DNA from: Bifidobacterium simiarum
GTDB taxonomy: Bacteria; Actinomycetota; Actinomycetes; Actinomycetales; Bifidobacteriaceae
Length of the DNA stretch: 64,000 nt
NCBI RefSeq assembly: GCF_002802905.1
Contig: NZ_PEBK01000006.1
Span: 124,001 to 188,000 of the forward strand
Direction of reading: 5' to 3'
Positions within the stretch are counted from its first letter, which is position 1; each line of letters starts with the position of its first letter. Made by a program: the position numbers and the translations under genes. The notes under the pieces are model-generated. The model did not search any database and was not told where the DNA came from. It saw nothing but the letters and a program-made list of their open reading frames with translations. Below, piece after piece: positions 17,475 to 25,011 of this stretch.

Positions 17475-18821
17475 TCACGTGGAGTCTCCCGGCTTTTCAA
17501 CTTTACCGTTTTTTGGTGGGTCGCCAGAGAGATCGAATGAGGCTGGCTGCGACTCGGGGGCTTTTCTCCGTTCGATGATTCTGGTTTCAAGGGGTCCCCT
17601 CAACGATTCCGATGCCCGTATCCTCAGAGGGCGTTTCCCGACTTGGACGGCAAGACCGGCGTTCAGGAGCTCTCCCACGTACTTTCTTGCGCTTTGCTTG
17701 GATAGTCCGATCTGGTATGCGGCATCGTCCAATGTCATGGACTTGGACGAGTCGAATATCTCCTCCTGAATCACGCCGTATAGTATCGAGGCCGCTTTCG
17801 GGGAAAGGCCGTGCTTCCGTTCGAGCCGGTCGCAGACCGCCCGGCCCTTGTCGAGTTGGTCGACTCTGGTCTCGAGTTCGTCGATCAGCTCGCTCTGGGC
17901 GTTCCCGATGAACCCGAGGACGGTGTTCACGAAAAACGTGAGCTCGCCGCAGTTCAGCTTGTCCTCCGCCTCCATGAACGCCCTGTAGTAGGCGTTCTTG
18001 TTCTCCGCGATGGTGCGGGACAGTGATAGCACCGTGGGCATGGTCAGGTCATGGTTCAGGTAGAGTGCCAAAAGGTACCGGCCGGTTCTGCCGTTGCCGT
18101 CGTAGAACGGGTGAACGTATTCGAACAGGAAGTGCGACATGATGGCCGATTGCAGGCGGGGAATCTCATCGGAGACCGCAAGATGGATCATGTCGGCGAG
18201 GAGCGCACCGATGTTGCCTTCGCCCCTGACGCCGTTGTGGATCGCGAGACCGTGCGGACCTTGTATCTCCACGTCGCCTTTCCGGAACAGCTCGCCGTCC
18301 GGCTTGTCGTTCTCGATGATTTCGTCGAGCACGACCTTGTCGTAGATATCACGGATGTCCGAGATTCCCGAAGGCAATGCGGAGTCCCTGTCGGTGAGAT
18401 TCAAGTACAGCCTGGCGAATTCGCTGAACCGAGCCTTGGATTCGTTGCCTTCCTTCCGAGCCCGTTCGGCCGCATCCACGGCGTTCTGGGTTTCCTTGCG
18501 GGTGCTGCGCACGCCTTCCATCTCGTTGGTGGCGAACAGTTCTTCGCTGATGGCATGCCGTATGTAGTCCCAGCGCATGACACCGGGGATCTGGTTCCAT
18601 AGCCGGGACACCCGCCGTTCCGCGAGGAGTATGCTTTCCGTGAGCATGGATGTCTCTCGTGGCGTGGCGGTGAACAGTTCACCCAACGGTGTGACGACCC
18701 CGGTCCTGAACGTGGAGTCCGCCTCGAGCCGTTGCCGGGCGAGTCTCGCATGATTGTCGAAGGCGTCGTTCGTCTTGTCGGCGTGGAATGTCCTCGCCAA
18801 ACTTCTATATTTCATGTTCAT
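17475..18821 (-). CDS. Fic-domain nucleotidyltransferase with autoinhibitory helix
   Basis: 448 residues. The catalytic Fic motif HPFYDGNGRTGR is intact at 237-248, so it should transfer AMP or another nucleotide to a protein. Upstream, T98-N-E-M-E102-G103 fits the (S/T)xxxE(G/N) inhibitory motif on an N-terminal helix, as in class II Fic proteins; Glu102 would block ATP until released. The C-terminal ~100 residues look like a winged helix (TLDDAAYQIGLSKQSARKYVGELL), which suggests DNA binding. A -10-like TATAAT and a palindrome lie upstream. The last residues are polar and proline-rich. Confidence 0.88.
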   Translation of the reverse strand: MNMKYRSLARTFHADKTNDAFDNHARLARQRLEADSTFRTGVVTPLGELFTATPRETSMLTESILLAERRVSRLWNQIPGVMRWDYIRHAISEELFATNEMEGVRSTRKETQNAVDAAERARKEGNESKARFSEFARLYLNLTDRDSALPSGISDIRDIYDKVVLDEIIENDKPDGELFRKGDVEIQGPHGLAIHNGVRGEGNIGALLADMIHLAVSDEIPRLQSAIMSHFLFEYVHPFYDGNGRTGRYLLALYLNHDLTMPTVLSLSRTIAENKNAYYRAFMEAEDKLNCGELTFFVNTVLGFIGNAQSELIDELETRVDQLDKGRAVCDRLERKHGLSPKAASILYGVIQEEIFDSSKSMTLDDAAYQIGLSKQSARKYVGELLNAGLAVQVGKRPLRIRASESLRGPLETRIIERRKAPESQPASFDLSGDPPKNGKVEKPGDST

Positions 18822-18853
18822 TGTCCCGACTCACTTTCCTGCCTCCGCCTTTA

Positions 18854-18868
18854 ATTATAGAAACTATA
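18854..18868 (-). promoter_or_regulatory. Fic promoter -10 and overlapping palindrome
   Basis: On the minus strand TATAAT (18859-18854) lies 33 nt before the fic start. It overlaps the palindrome TATAG-AAA-CTATA (18856-18868). A repressor bound there would block the promoter; the Fic protein's own C-terminal helix-turn-helix is a candidate. The surrounding 60 bp are unusually AT-rich for this genome. Confidence 0.45.
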
Positions 18869-18869
18869 A

Positions 18870-19233
18870 GATAGAAAGCGAGATAAGCTAGATAGGTGCC
18901 TCTAAAGCACGACTCATATCAATACCGCAGCGGCCAATATGCGCCCCATTCGTCGCAGTTCATCTCCGAAATGTCCGCAGATGGCAGGGGATGCTGTGGA
19001 AAAGGAGCAGCATGGACGATATCATCCCTCAACCATAACGTGGACGTCATCAAACACCGCGAATCCTAGCCAGTCCGAGGAAAGTGAGAACCGTTTCAAT
19101 TATGTGACGGTAAGCCAGAGCAACGGCAAGGCATCGCACTGCAAATATTTGGGATGATGGGACTTCCCACGCTTATAATCAAAGCCAATGCGGGTTTTGA
19201 TCACCCGCGATAATGCCCAAAGGAGAACGAATC
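18870..19233. other. Intergenic stretch, no gene seen
   Basis: About 360 bp with the fic promoter at one end. A 72-codon frame at 18939-19157 has no ribosome site and no coding character, so I leave it out. The ribosome site AAAGGAG of the next gene is at the right end. Confidence 0.5.
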
Positions 19234-19539
19234 ATGGCCGTGCTTCCGACTGCCCGGGAACCGGGCGACGGCATTGCATATCTGAGTGCGGAGAACGGTT
19301 TCACCGTGTTCGAGCACGAGGGAACGCGTATACGATTCCGGGCCCCTTATTCGTTGGAACATTACACTGCGATCAAGCATTGGGACGGGACTGGATACCT
19401 CGTCGTAGACGCGCAATACCAGCACAATGATGCCCCCGAAGAGGAGTACATCGACCTGGCTCCGATACTCACGGATCTGTACATCGATGCAGACAAATTC
19501 CTGAAGCCGATCAAGAAAGTGGAGATAGCTCATGCCTGA
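19234..19539 (+). CDS. Small protein, first gene of a DUF4160 cassette
   Basis: 101 residues from the ATG at 19234, which follows AAAGGAG at good spacing; an in-frame ATG at 19213 lies upstream of that site. The C-terminal part (EEEYIDLAPILTDLYIDADKFLKPIKKVEI) resembles small DUF2442-like partners often found beside DUF4160 genes; this is from memory and uncertain. It overlaps the next gene by 8 nt, so translation is probably coupled. It has no membrane helix. Confidence 0.7.
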   Translation: MAVLPTAREPGDGIAYLSAENGFTVFEHEGTRIRFRAPYSLEHYTAIKHWDGTGYLVVDAQYQHNDAPEEEYIDLAPILTDLYIDADKFLKPIKKVEIAHA

Positions 19540-19765
19540 TATTGAAGCGATCGCCAACGCTGCGACAATGATTGTAAATGGTTACGCGTTCACTAACACC
19601 ATTGATGGGCATGTCAAAGTATTGAACCTTAACGCTCCGAAGTCAGCCGTGGTGCTCGACAGTACAGGTCGTGTACTGGAAACCAGCATGGACGATATGG
19701 AAGTGGGAATTGTGCAGGACTACTACCGGAATAACAGGGAGTTTATGGAGGTAAGTCATGCCTAA
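19532..19765 (+). CDS. Small hypothetical protein, middle gene of the cassette
   Basis: 77 residues, overlapping both neighbours by 8 nt (start inside the previous gene's end, stop inside the next gene's start). This shows a tightly coupled three-gene unit. Its sequence (NGYAFTNTIDGHVKVLNLN, LDSTGRVLETSMDDMEVGIVQDYY) has no motif I recognise. The ATG is preceded by GTGGAGATAGCTC within the upstream gene. Confidence 0.7.
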   Translation: MPDIEAIANAATMIVNGYAFTNTIDGHVKVLNLNAPKSAVVLDSTGRVLETSMDDMEVGIVQDYYRNNREFMEVSHA

Positions 19766-20039
19766 ATACTTCCAGTTCATGGTAGCCGGGTATTACCTGT
19801 ATTTCACGTCGTTCTGTGTCATTGAATGCATGCATGTGCACGCCAGCGACACCAAGCTCACCGAATCGGGTTCCGCGAAGTTTTTCGTCAAAGCCAATGG
19901 CGATACCACGCTCGAACGTCAGGGAAGACTCACTGCGAAGGAAGTCGCGATCATTCAGAAATTCATCAAGAAGAACTATCGGGAGATGTACCTCAAGTGG
20001 AAAGAGTACAGCACCGAAAACTTTTACGGACGGAACTAG
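19758..20039 (+). CDS. DUF4160-family protein
   Basis: 93 residues. It shows the DUF4160 pattern: an N-terminal strand (MPKYFQFMVAGYYLYF), MHVHAS with two His, a middle KFFVKANGDTTLE, and a C-terminal helix ending KWKEYSTENFYGRN. DUF4160 proteins commonly sit with DUF2442-like partners in toxin-antitoxin-like operons of unknown biochemistry. It is the last gene of the overlapping three-gene set. The ribosome site GGAGG lies inside the preceding gene. Confidence 0.75.
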   Translation: MPKYFQFMVAGYYLYFTSFCVIECMHVHASDTKLTESGSAKFFVKANGDTTLERQGRLTAKEVAIIQKFIKKNYREMYLKWKEYSTENFYGRN

Positions 20040-20386
20040 CGAGTTTCAATTAGTCTGATCGCATATTAGATTCATGGACCTTGAGAGCGCTCCTTTTCTG
20101 GGGTATTGGGGTCGATCGTCTTTAACGATCGCCGTTTCGGCGTGGAATGTATTGCTATGAACAAGAGCGACGACATCCGGGGCTGCGTCGGTCACACCCT
20201 GTGCTGTGAAAATTCGGTTCGTAGATGCCGTTGATGCGGTGCATCGATGCGATGAGAGAATCTCGAGTGTGATGCGAAAAAGCGGAGAAAGACGAAAAGA
20301 CGATGGGGCATTCGGTCATCGGATACCAATCCGATGGCAGCCAGCAGTGAATCATTCGATGGCGAAAACCGGAAAGAGGGCATGGC
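20040..20386. other. Intergenic stretch before kptA, no gene seen
   Basis: About 350 bp with lower GC than the flanks. A 25-codon frame at 20157 has no supporting feature. The palindromic CGATCGTC-TTTAA-CGATCG near 20112 is the only structure I note. The kptA ribosome site (AAGAGGG) closes the interval. Confidence 0.45.
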
Positions 20387-20965
20387 ATGCGACATGACGC
20401 ACAGGACGACAGACAGGGCACCGCGTCTGGCCTCACGCAGATCAGCAAATACATCAGCCTGATCCTGCGGCACAGGCCCGAGGTCATCGGCATTACGCTG
20501 GACCGACACGGATGGGCCGACGTGGACGCGCTGATCGCCGGCATCGGCAAGGAATATCCGGTGCTGGACCGCGCCATGCTGGAAGAGATCGTCCGCACCG
20601 ACAACAAGCAGCGGTACTCCTTCAACGAGGACGGAACGAAAATCAGGGCGAACCAAGGCCACTCCATCCCGGTGGACGTGGAATTGCCCCAAACCGAACC
20701 GCCCCAGACGCTCTATCACGGTACCGCTCAGCGCTTCACCGCGTCCATCGAAGCGAATGGGCTGCTTCCTCAGAGCCGTTTATACGTCCATCTCTCCGCC
20801 GATGAACGGACGGCACGGAAAGTGGGCAGCCGGCACGGAAAACCCGCAATCTATCTGGTCGACGCCGCACGGATGCGACGTGCCGGTCACGTCTTCTACC
20901 GATCCGTCAACGGCGTATGGCTGACCAAAACCGTTCCCGCCCGGTATCTCCATCGGTTGCAGTGA
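20387..20965 (+). CDS. kptA: RNA 2'-phosphotransferase (Tpt1/KptA)
   Basis: 192 residues of the KptA/Tpt1 family. The enzyme uses NAD+ to remove a 2'-phosphate from RNA, giving ADP-ribose 1'',2''-cyclic phosphate; some relatives ADP-ribosylate nucleic acid ends. Family segments are present: ISKYISLILRHRPE, LDRHGWADVDAL, RYSFNEDGTKIRANQGHS, LYHGTA, VHLSADE and GHVFYRSVNGVWLTKTVP. The ATG follows AAGAGGG by 6 nt. Bacteria lack tRNA splicing, so its natural substrate is unclear. It sits at the left border of the prophage remnant. Confidence 0.92.
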   Translation: MRHDAQDDRQGTASGLTQISKYISLILRHRPEVIGITLDRHGWADVDALIAGIGKEYPVLDRAMLEEIVRTDNKQRYSFNEDGTKIRANQGHSIPVDVELPQTEPPQTLYHGTAQRFTASIEANGLLPQSRLYVHLSADERTARKVGSRHGKPAIYLVDAARMRRAGHVFYRSVNGVWLTKTVPARYLHRLQ

Positions 20966-20977
20966 ACGATCGGGGCA

Positions 20978-21315
20978 TTACCAGTTGTGGACATCGATTG
21001 CCTTCTTGCCCTCGTCGTTCCCAACGTTAGTGATCCGCTGACCGAAGATGCGACGGGACATGCGGCAACACATCGCCGGCGCTCGCGGACCATGTCCTCG
21101 GCCCTGATGGCGGCCTTCTGCGCTTCGGACATCTGCGACTCCTTGAGCTGTTGCAGCTCGTCGGCCGCGGCCTTGTTGTCCTTCGTGCGCTTCTCCCACT
21201 CGCGCGAGTGCGCGACGGGCTCACGGTACTTCGCCTCCCAGTCCGTGGACTGCGGTTCGCCGTGCGGCTCGCCCGCATTCTGCCGCTGGTTGGCGGTGTT
21301 GGCTTCCTCTGCCAT
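20978..21315 (-). pseudogene. Phage scaffolding protein, truncated copy
   Basis: The ATG at 21315 follows ATAGGAGGAACAC. The first ~75 residues (EPHGEPQSTDWEAKY, KDNKAAADELQQLKES) closely match the scaffold gene at 24455 on the other strand. Homology is lost after about 21080. A different frame then ends in FGQRITNVGNDEGKKAIDV before TAA at 20978, which looks like the tail of another phage gene joined by deletion. The N-terminal acidic, charged-helix composition is that of a scaffold. Confidence 0.7.
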
Positions 21316-21356
21316 GTGTTCCTCCTATGGATGTTGATGGGGCCCGTTCCGGGCAT

Positions 21357-21408
21357 AAAAACCACCCGTGCGGGTGGTTGGTAACAGAAAAGCCACCCGA
21401 AGGTGGCT
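21357..21408 (-). terminator. Two tandem hairpin terminators, minus strand
   Basis: First hairpin: AGCCACC and GGTGGCT (21391-21408), T-run at 21387-21390, ending the 72-residue gene. Second: ACCACCC-GTGC-GGGTGGT (21361-21378), T-run at 21357-21360, just before the scaffold copy. The second matches the terminator at 24389 on the other strand. Confidence 0.75.
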
Positions 21409-21427
21409 TAAAAATCAAACGGACTGG

Positions 21428-21646
21428 TCAATCCTGATTCGTGAGCGGATACTCGTCACGCGGCTTGCCATAGAAGACGCACCAGTTCAGCCAGTCTCGT
21501 AATTCCTTATCGCTGACGTATGGGCCGTCTTCCCCCATGATGAAAAACGCCGCATGGAATACATTGGCATACTCTTCGAGAAGATCGCCCAAGGACATGC
21601 TTTCGCCTTCTTCGCAGAATTCCTTGAAGAGCGTGTCATCATCCAC
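21428..21646 (-). CDS. Small acidic protein, candidate immunity gene
   Basis: 72 residues from GTG at 21646, preceded by AGGAGG at 6 nt. Very acidic (DDDTLFKEFCEEGES), with Trp/Cys near the end (DWLNWCVF). It overlaps the end of a broken upstream frame by a few nucleotides. It occupies the same position relative to terminator and scaffold as the immunity candidate at 23715 in the mirrored copy (which also has a DUF2513 gene in between). Size, charge and position suit an immunity protein for the lost toxin. No family is recognised. Confidence 0.6.
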   Translation of the reverse strand: MDDDTLFKEFCEEGESMSLGDLLEEYANVFHAAFFIMGEDGPYVSDKELRDWLNWCVFYGKPRDEYPLTNQD

Positions 21647-22015
21647 TAAGCGCCTCCTGTATCATCTTGTCCAACAGTCTAGCCGAGTGCGGGAACCATC
21701 GCTGAATGTGCGCCCATGCCTGCGGGTTGGCGATCCGCGATGCCAGCATCTCGGCCCATGCCTCGGCCGCCCTCATTTCCCCGTATTTGAAGTATTTCTC
21801 CTCAAAGAGGGTCCTCTGGTTTCGTGGAGGATGCCAGACCCAGCCCTTGTATCCGTCATATTAGGCGAAGATCATGTCATCCATGGCGGCATCTGTTTCA
21901 GCCATTCCAACATGGACCTTCCCTCTCCTCCCCCCCCCCATTCGCGTAAGGATCTGTTTATCGGTGGGCCCATTCTCGATGGAGTTCCGCCAGTTGGAGA
22001 GCCCGGTCCGTAATA
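21639..22015 (-). pseudogene. Remnant of a toxin-like C-terminal domain
   Basis: On the minus strand a coding-looking frame ends at 21639 with KYFKYGEMRAAEAWAEML followed by IANPQAWAHIQRWFPHSARL. The same frame is interrupted by TAA at 21863-21861, between MDDMIFA and YDGYKGWVWHPPRNQR. It continues upstream to about 22015, where it meets the portal fragment of the opposite strand. A run of ten C (plus strand, about 21930-21940) lies within. I read it as the tail of a variable C-terminal domain, 5' truncated and nonsense-mutated. Function unknown. Confidence 0.45.
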
Positions 22016-22022
22016 TGCCGGC

Positions 22023-22535
22023 GTGCTCACCGACTCCGGGCCGTCCAGCGCGGAGGCGATCGCCGCCTCCGAGACGGAACTGGTCATCGAGGCGCGCAAC
22101 ACGTGCGACGCGTTCGGCGGCCAGCTGCGCCGCGCCGCGCAGGACATGGCCGTGTTGAACGGCACGAGCCCTGACGACGAGGCGCTGCGGCACCTGAAGG
22201 CCAACTGGCGGAACCCGGAGCGGCCCAGCCAGGCCGCGATGGCCGACGCCGTGTTGAAGCAGGTGCAGGCCATCCCGTGGCTCGCCAATTCGCGTGTGAT
22301 CCTCGAGCAATTGGGCTACACGGATACGGACATCACCCGATTGCTGAGCGACAAGCGACGTGCGGAGGCCACCAATGCCCTCGACGGACTGCTGAGAGGA
22401 GGGGCGACAGGTGACCGGCAGGGAGGAACTCGACCGTCTGGTGGCCAGCCAGGCGAGGGCGGTGGAACTGGCGAGGGAGGAGCTCGCGGCGCTGTGGCGG
22501 AGGATCCGCCCGCTGGAGCCGGAGACACAGCGTGA
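22023..22535 (+). pseudogene. Phage portal protein, C-terminal fragment
   Basis: The frame begins abruptly with SSAEAIAASETELVIEA and AFGGQLRRAAQDMAV, a pattern typical of the C-terminal third of SPP1-type portal proteins. The first ~300 residues expected of a portal are absent. The frame then runs 125 nt into the next gene with a Gly-rich, low-complexity end, so a frameshift near 22400 is likely. It sits directly before the minor head protein gene, the normal phage order. Confidence 0.65.
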
Positions 22536-23700
22536 CTTGCTGCTCGACTACCTGCCCGCATTGGTCGGCAGGTACGGCGGCATGGCCGCGGCCGCTGCGG
22601 CTGATTGGTACGAGGCCACTCGCGGCGAATACGTGCCGGGATCCTATGACGCCGTGCTCGCCGACGCGTTCCCCGACGACGCCGTCCGTGCCAGCGTGAA
22701 ATGGCGTGCGGGCGCGCTGTTCGAGGGGGACGAAGCCGGCATGTACCGGTTCGCCGCCGACGCCATGGACCGGTGGATCCGCTACTCCTCACGATCCACG
22801 GTCCTCGGCAACATCAGATGCGATCCCGCACGGCCGCGCTGGGCTCGAGTTCCCCAGGGCGTGTTCACCTGCTCGTTCTGCGAGATGCTCGCATCCCGCG
22901 GCTTCGACTACACCAGCAAACAGACAGCCGGTTCCGCGGGCCGGCGGTTCCACAACGACTGCGACTGCCAGATCGTGCCGGAATGGGACGCCAAAGGCGG
23001 CAAACGGGCGCGCGACGCCTACCTGTCCGGCTACGACCCCGACGCCATGCGCGAGCGGGTCGTCGAGGCCGCCGACGCCATCAGAGAGGGACGGCTCGAG
23101 GAGCGGTGGCGCAAGGACGCCAGACGTTCCGGCGTCGCCCTTGACCCGTCCTCGCCGTCGGGTGACGCCGTCGCGTTCGTCATGCGCCGCCAGCACCCCG
23201 ATCTGTACGTCGACGGCGTCTATCCGGACGACAACAAACAGACCCGTGGCTCCGGCCCGCGAGGCATCGGCTCGGTCAGCTACGCCAAATGGCGTTCCCA
23301 GCGCAAACGCTTCATGTCGCGCTTCGCTGCGGAGAAACCCGATCACGGCAGGATCCCGCCCGACACCCCGCTCGAAGCGCCTAGGGACTGGCCCGACGAC
23401 CTGCCTTTGCTCACCTCCGCCCGGTGGAACCACATCATCTACGGCGAATACAAGAAAAGAGAGCGAGGTAGTCCCTATCAGAGCGGGCACATGCATGGCT
23501 ACGGGTGGTGGGATGCGTCAAAGAGCACCGAGTTTCCCGTAGAATGGACACCGGACGATATTCTCGACTCCATCAAAGGTGTTTTGCAGACAACGCAGTA
23601 TGGGCCAAACAGCATGATCACGGGCATCTATCAGGGAATCAGCGTGAAAGTCATAATCCGTGATAGTAAAATTGCCACCGCATATCCCGTCCATGCCTAG
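22411..23700 (+). CDS. Phage minor head protein with C-terminal EndoU-like nuclease toxin domain
   Basis: 429 residues from GTG at 22411 (site GAGGAGGGG). Residues about 1-230 look like a phage head-morphogenesis (MuF-type) protein, with CSFCEMLASRGFDY and FHNDCDCQIVPEW, a Cys/His cluster known in such proteins. Residues about 330-429 match the bacterial EndoU domain: WNHIIYGEYKK, the His pair in SGHMHGYGW, FPVEWTPDDILDSI, GIYQGISVKVII, and KIATAYPV at the end. EndoU enzymes cleave RNA. The gene order portal, head protein, immunity fits phage-borne MuF polymorphic toxins. It is the only long, intact gene of the remnant. Confidence 0.8.
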   Translation: MTGREELDRLVASQARAVELAREELAALWRRIRPLEPETQRDLLLDYLPALVGRYGGMAAAAAADWYEATRGEYVPGSYDAVLADAFPDDAVRASVKWRAGALFEGDEAGMYRFAADAMDRWIRYSSRSTVLGNIRCDPARPRWARVPQGVFTCSFCEMLASRGFDYTSKQTAGSAGRRFHNDCDCQIVPEWDAKGGKRARDAYLSGYDPDAMRERVVEAADAIREGRLEERWRKDARRSGVALDPSSPSGDAVAFVMRRQHPDLYVDGVYPDDNKQTRGSGPRGIGSVSYAKWRSQRKRFMSRFAAEKPDHGRIPPDTPLEAPRDWPDDLPLLTSARWNHIIYGEYKKRERGSPYQSGHMHGYGWWDASKSTEFPVEWTPDDILDSIKGVLQTTQYGPNSMITGIYQGISVKVIIRDSKIATAYPVHA

Positions 23701-23714
23701 CCGAATGGAATCCT

Positions 23715-23984
23715 ATGGATGACGAAGCCCTATTTAACTCGCTGATCACGCTATTACGGCAGCATGGACTCGAATCAGTCGCGAACGACGCCGTTGACTG
23801 TTGGAATCATGGCGAGGAGGACGCTGGAATCGGCTTCTGTGCCAGCGTACTACTTGAACGTGGTATCAAGCCGAACCAAGATGTTTTGAGAGCCTACGGC
23901 CTGTTCGCCAGAGACTCCGCCGATGATGGTCTCGGTTTTGATGACACAGACCTGAATGTATATGAAGGTCTGAAAAATCTTTAG
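23715..23984 (+). CDS. Putative immunity protein for the EndoU domain
   Basis: 89 residues starting 14 nt after the toxin stop. It is small, acidic and soluble (DDEALFNSLITLLRQHG, DGLGFDDTDLNVYEGL). No family is recognised, but position directly after a polymorphic toxin, size and charge are those of immunity proteins. The ribosome site is weak (GGAATCCT), consistent with coupling to the toxin gene. Confidence 0.65.
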   Translation: MDDEALFNSLITLLRQHGLESVANDAVDCWNHGEEDAGIGFCASVLLERGIKPNQDVLRAYGLFARDSADDGLGFDDTDLNVYEGLKNL

Positions 23985-23998
23985 AAGGGGGAACGACT

Positions 23999-24361
23999 AT
24001 GCGTCGTGATCTTGATTTGGTACGCACGATCCTGAAGACGTGTGCCGATTCCACGCAGCCGGTCAGTGCCAGTGCGTTCGTCGATGACGCGCACCCGTTC
24101 CCGCTGGTCGCCTATCATGCGAAGATCATGCAGGATGCCGGACTCATCGAAGCGAGACTTATCCGTGCCTCTGACGGGAACATCGTTCAGGCCGACATCC
24201 TGTCCCTGACTTGGGAGGGCAACGATTTTCTGGACGCGGTCCGCTCGGACACGATATGGTCGAAAACCAAACAGAAGATAGCCACGACGGTTGGTAGCGT
24301 GGCGTTCGAGCTGGTCAAGACCGTGGCGACCGGATTCGCCTCCCAGGCTTTGGGCCTATAG
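23999..24361 (+). CDS. DUF2513-family protein
   Basis: 120 residues. MRRDLDLVRTIL at the start and LTWEGNDFLDAVRSDTIWSK near residue 75 are hallmarks of DUF2513. The fold is winged-helix-like, and such genes are frequent in phages and near TA systems; the function is unknown. The C-terminal 25 residues are mildly hydrophobic (VAFELVKTVATGFASQALGL). It is preceded by AGAAGGGGG and followed by a terminator. The mirrored left copy lacks it. Confidence 0.8.
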   Translation: MRRDLDLVRTILKTCADSTQPVSASAFVDDAHPFPLVAYHAKIMQDAGLIEARLIRASDGNIVQADILSLTWEGNDFLDAVRSDTIWSKTKQKIATTVGSVAFELVKTVATGFASQALGL

Positions 24362-24388
24362 CCTCTATAACCATTTCTCATGTCTTTA

Positions 24389-24412
24389 ACCACCCGCATG
24401 GGTGGTTTTTTT
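24389..24412 (+). terminator. Terminator between DUF2513 and scaffold
   Basis: ACCACCC-GCAT-GGGTGGT followed by TTTTTT. The sequence just after it (TATGCCCGGAACGGGCCCC) is shared with the inverted copy at 21338-21378. Confidence 0.85.
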
Positions 24413-24454
24413 ATGCCCGGAACGGGCCCCGTACCAACCATCAAGGAGGAATTC

Positions 24455-24954
24455 ATGGCCGAGAACGCCGACAACGCCGACCAGAACCAGTCGCAGGACG
24501 CTCAGGAGCCGCACGGCGAGCAAAGTCCACGGACTGGGAGGCGAAGTACCGGGAGGCCGTCTCCCATTCGCGCGAGTGGGAGAAGCGTGCGAAGGACAAC
24601 AAGGCCGCGGCCGACGAGCTGCAACAGCTCAAGGAATCGCGGATGAGCGAAGCGCAGAAGGCCGAAGCACGCACGGCGAAGCTCCAGAAGGAGCTCGACC
24701 AGCTCAAGGCCGAGAAGCAGGCGAACGCGTGGCGCACGCAGGTGGCCGATGAGACCGGCCTGCCCGTGAGCCTCATCGTCGGCGATTCGCTGGAATCCAT
24801 GCAGGCGCACGCGAAGGCCATCGGCGAGTACGTGGAGTCCAGAATGCCCAAGAACGGCATCCCTGCGCCCACGGACGGCACCGTCCTGCCGCAGGACCCG
24901 CGTTCCAAGGGCGCGGACGACCTGCGTCACGCGTTCGAGCGCATCAACTTCTAG
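24455..24954 (+). pseudogene. Phage scaffolding protein, frameshifted
   Basis: ATG at 24455 after CAAGGAGGAATTC opens a frame (MAENADNADQNQSQDAQEPH) that shifts near 24522. The correct continuation (STDWEAKYREAVSHSREW) is in another frame and runs to a TAG at 24952. The mirrored copy at 21315 is intact across this point, which shows the shift is real here. The restored product has ~165 residues with a charged coiled-coil middle (AEARTAKLQKELDQLKAEK), as expected of a scaffold. The capsid gene follows. Confidence 0.75.
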
Positions 24955-25011
24955 CCATGCCCCCCATAACCAACCACATCAATCATCCAAGCTCGAAAGG
25001 AGCGACCAATC

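Noticed and set aside
18939-19157. 72-codon frame between fic and the DUF4160 cassette
   Set aside because: No ribosome site, no promoter, and a composition without coding character.
20157-20234. 25-codon frame with four Cys (MNKSDDIRGCVGHTL)
   Set aside because: Too short, weak translation signals, no neighbour that would support a peptide gene.
21926-21945. Run of ten C that might be a phase-variation tract
   Set aside because: It lies in a broken remnant without a full gene on either side, so switching would have no visible effect. It may instead be an assembly weak point.
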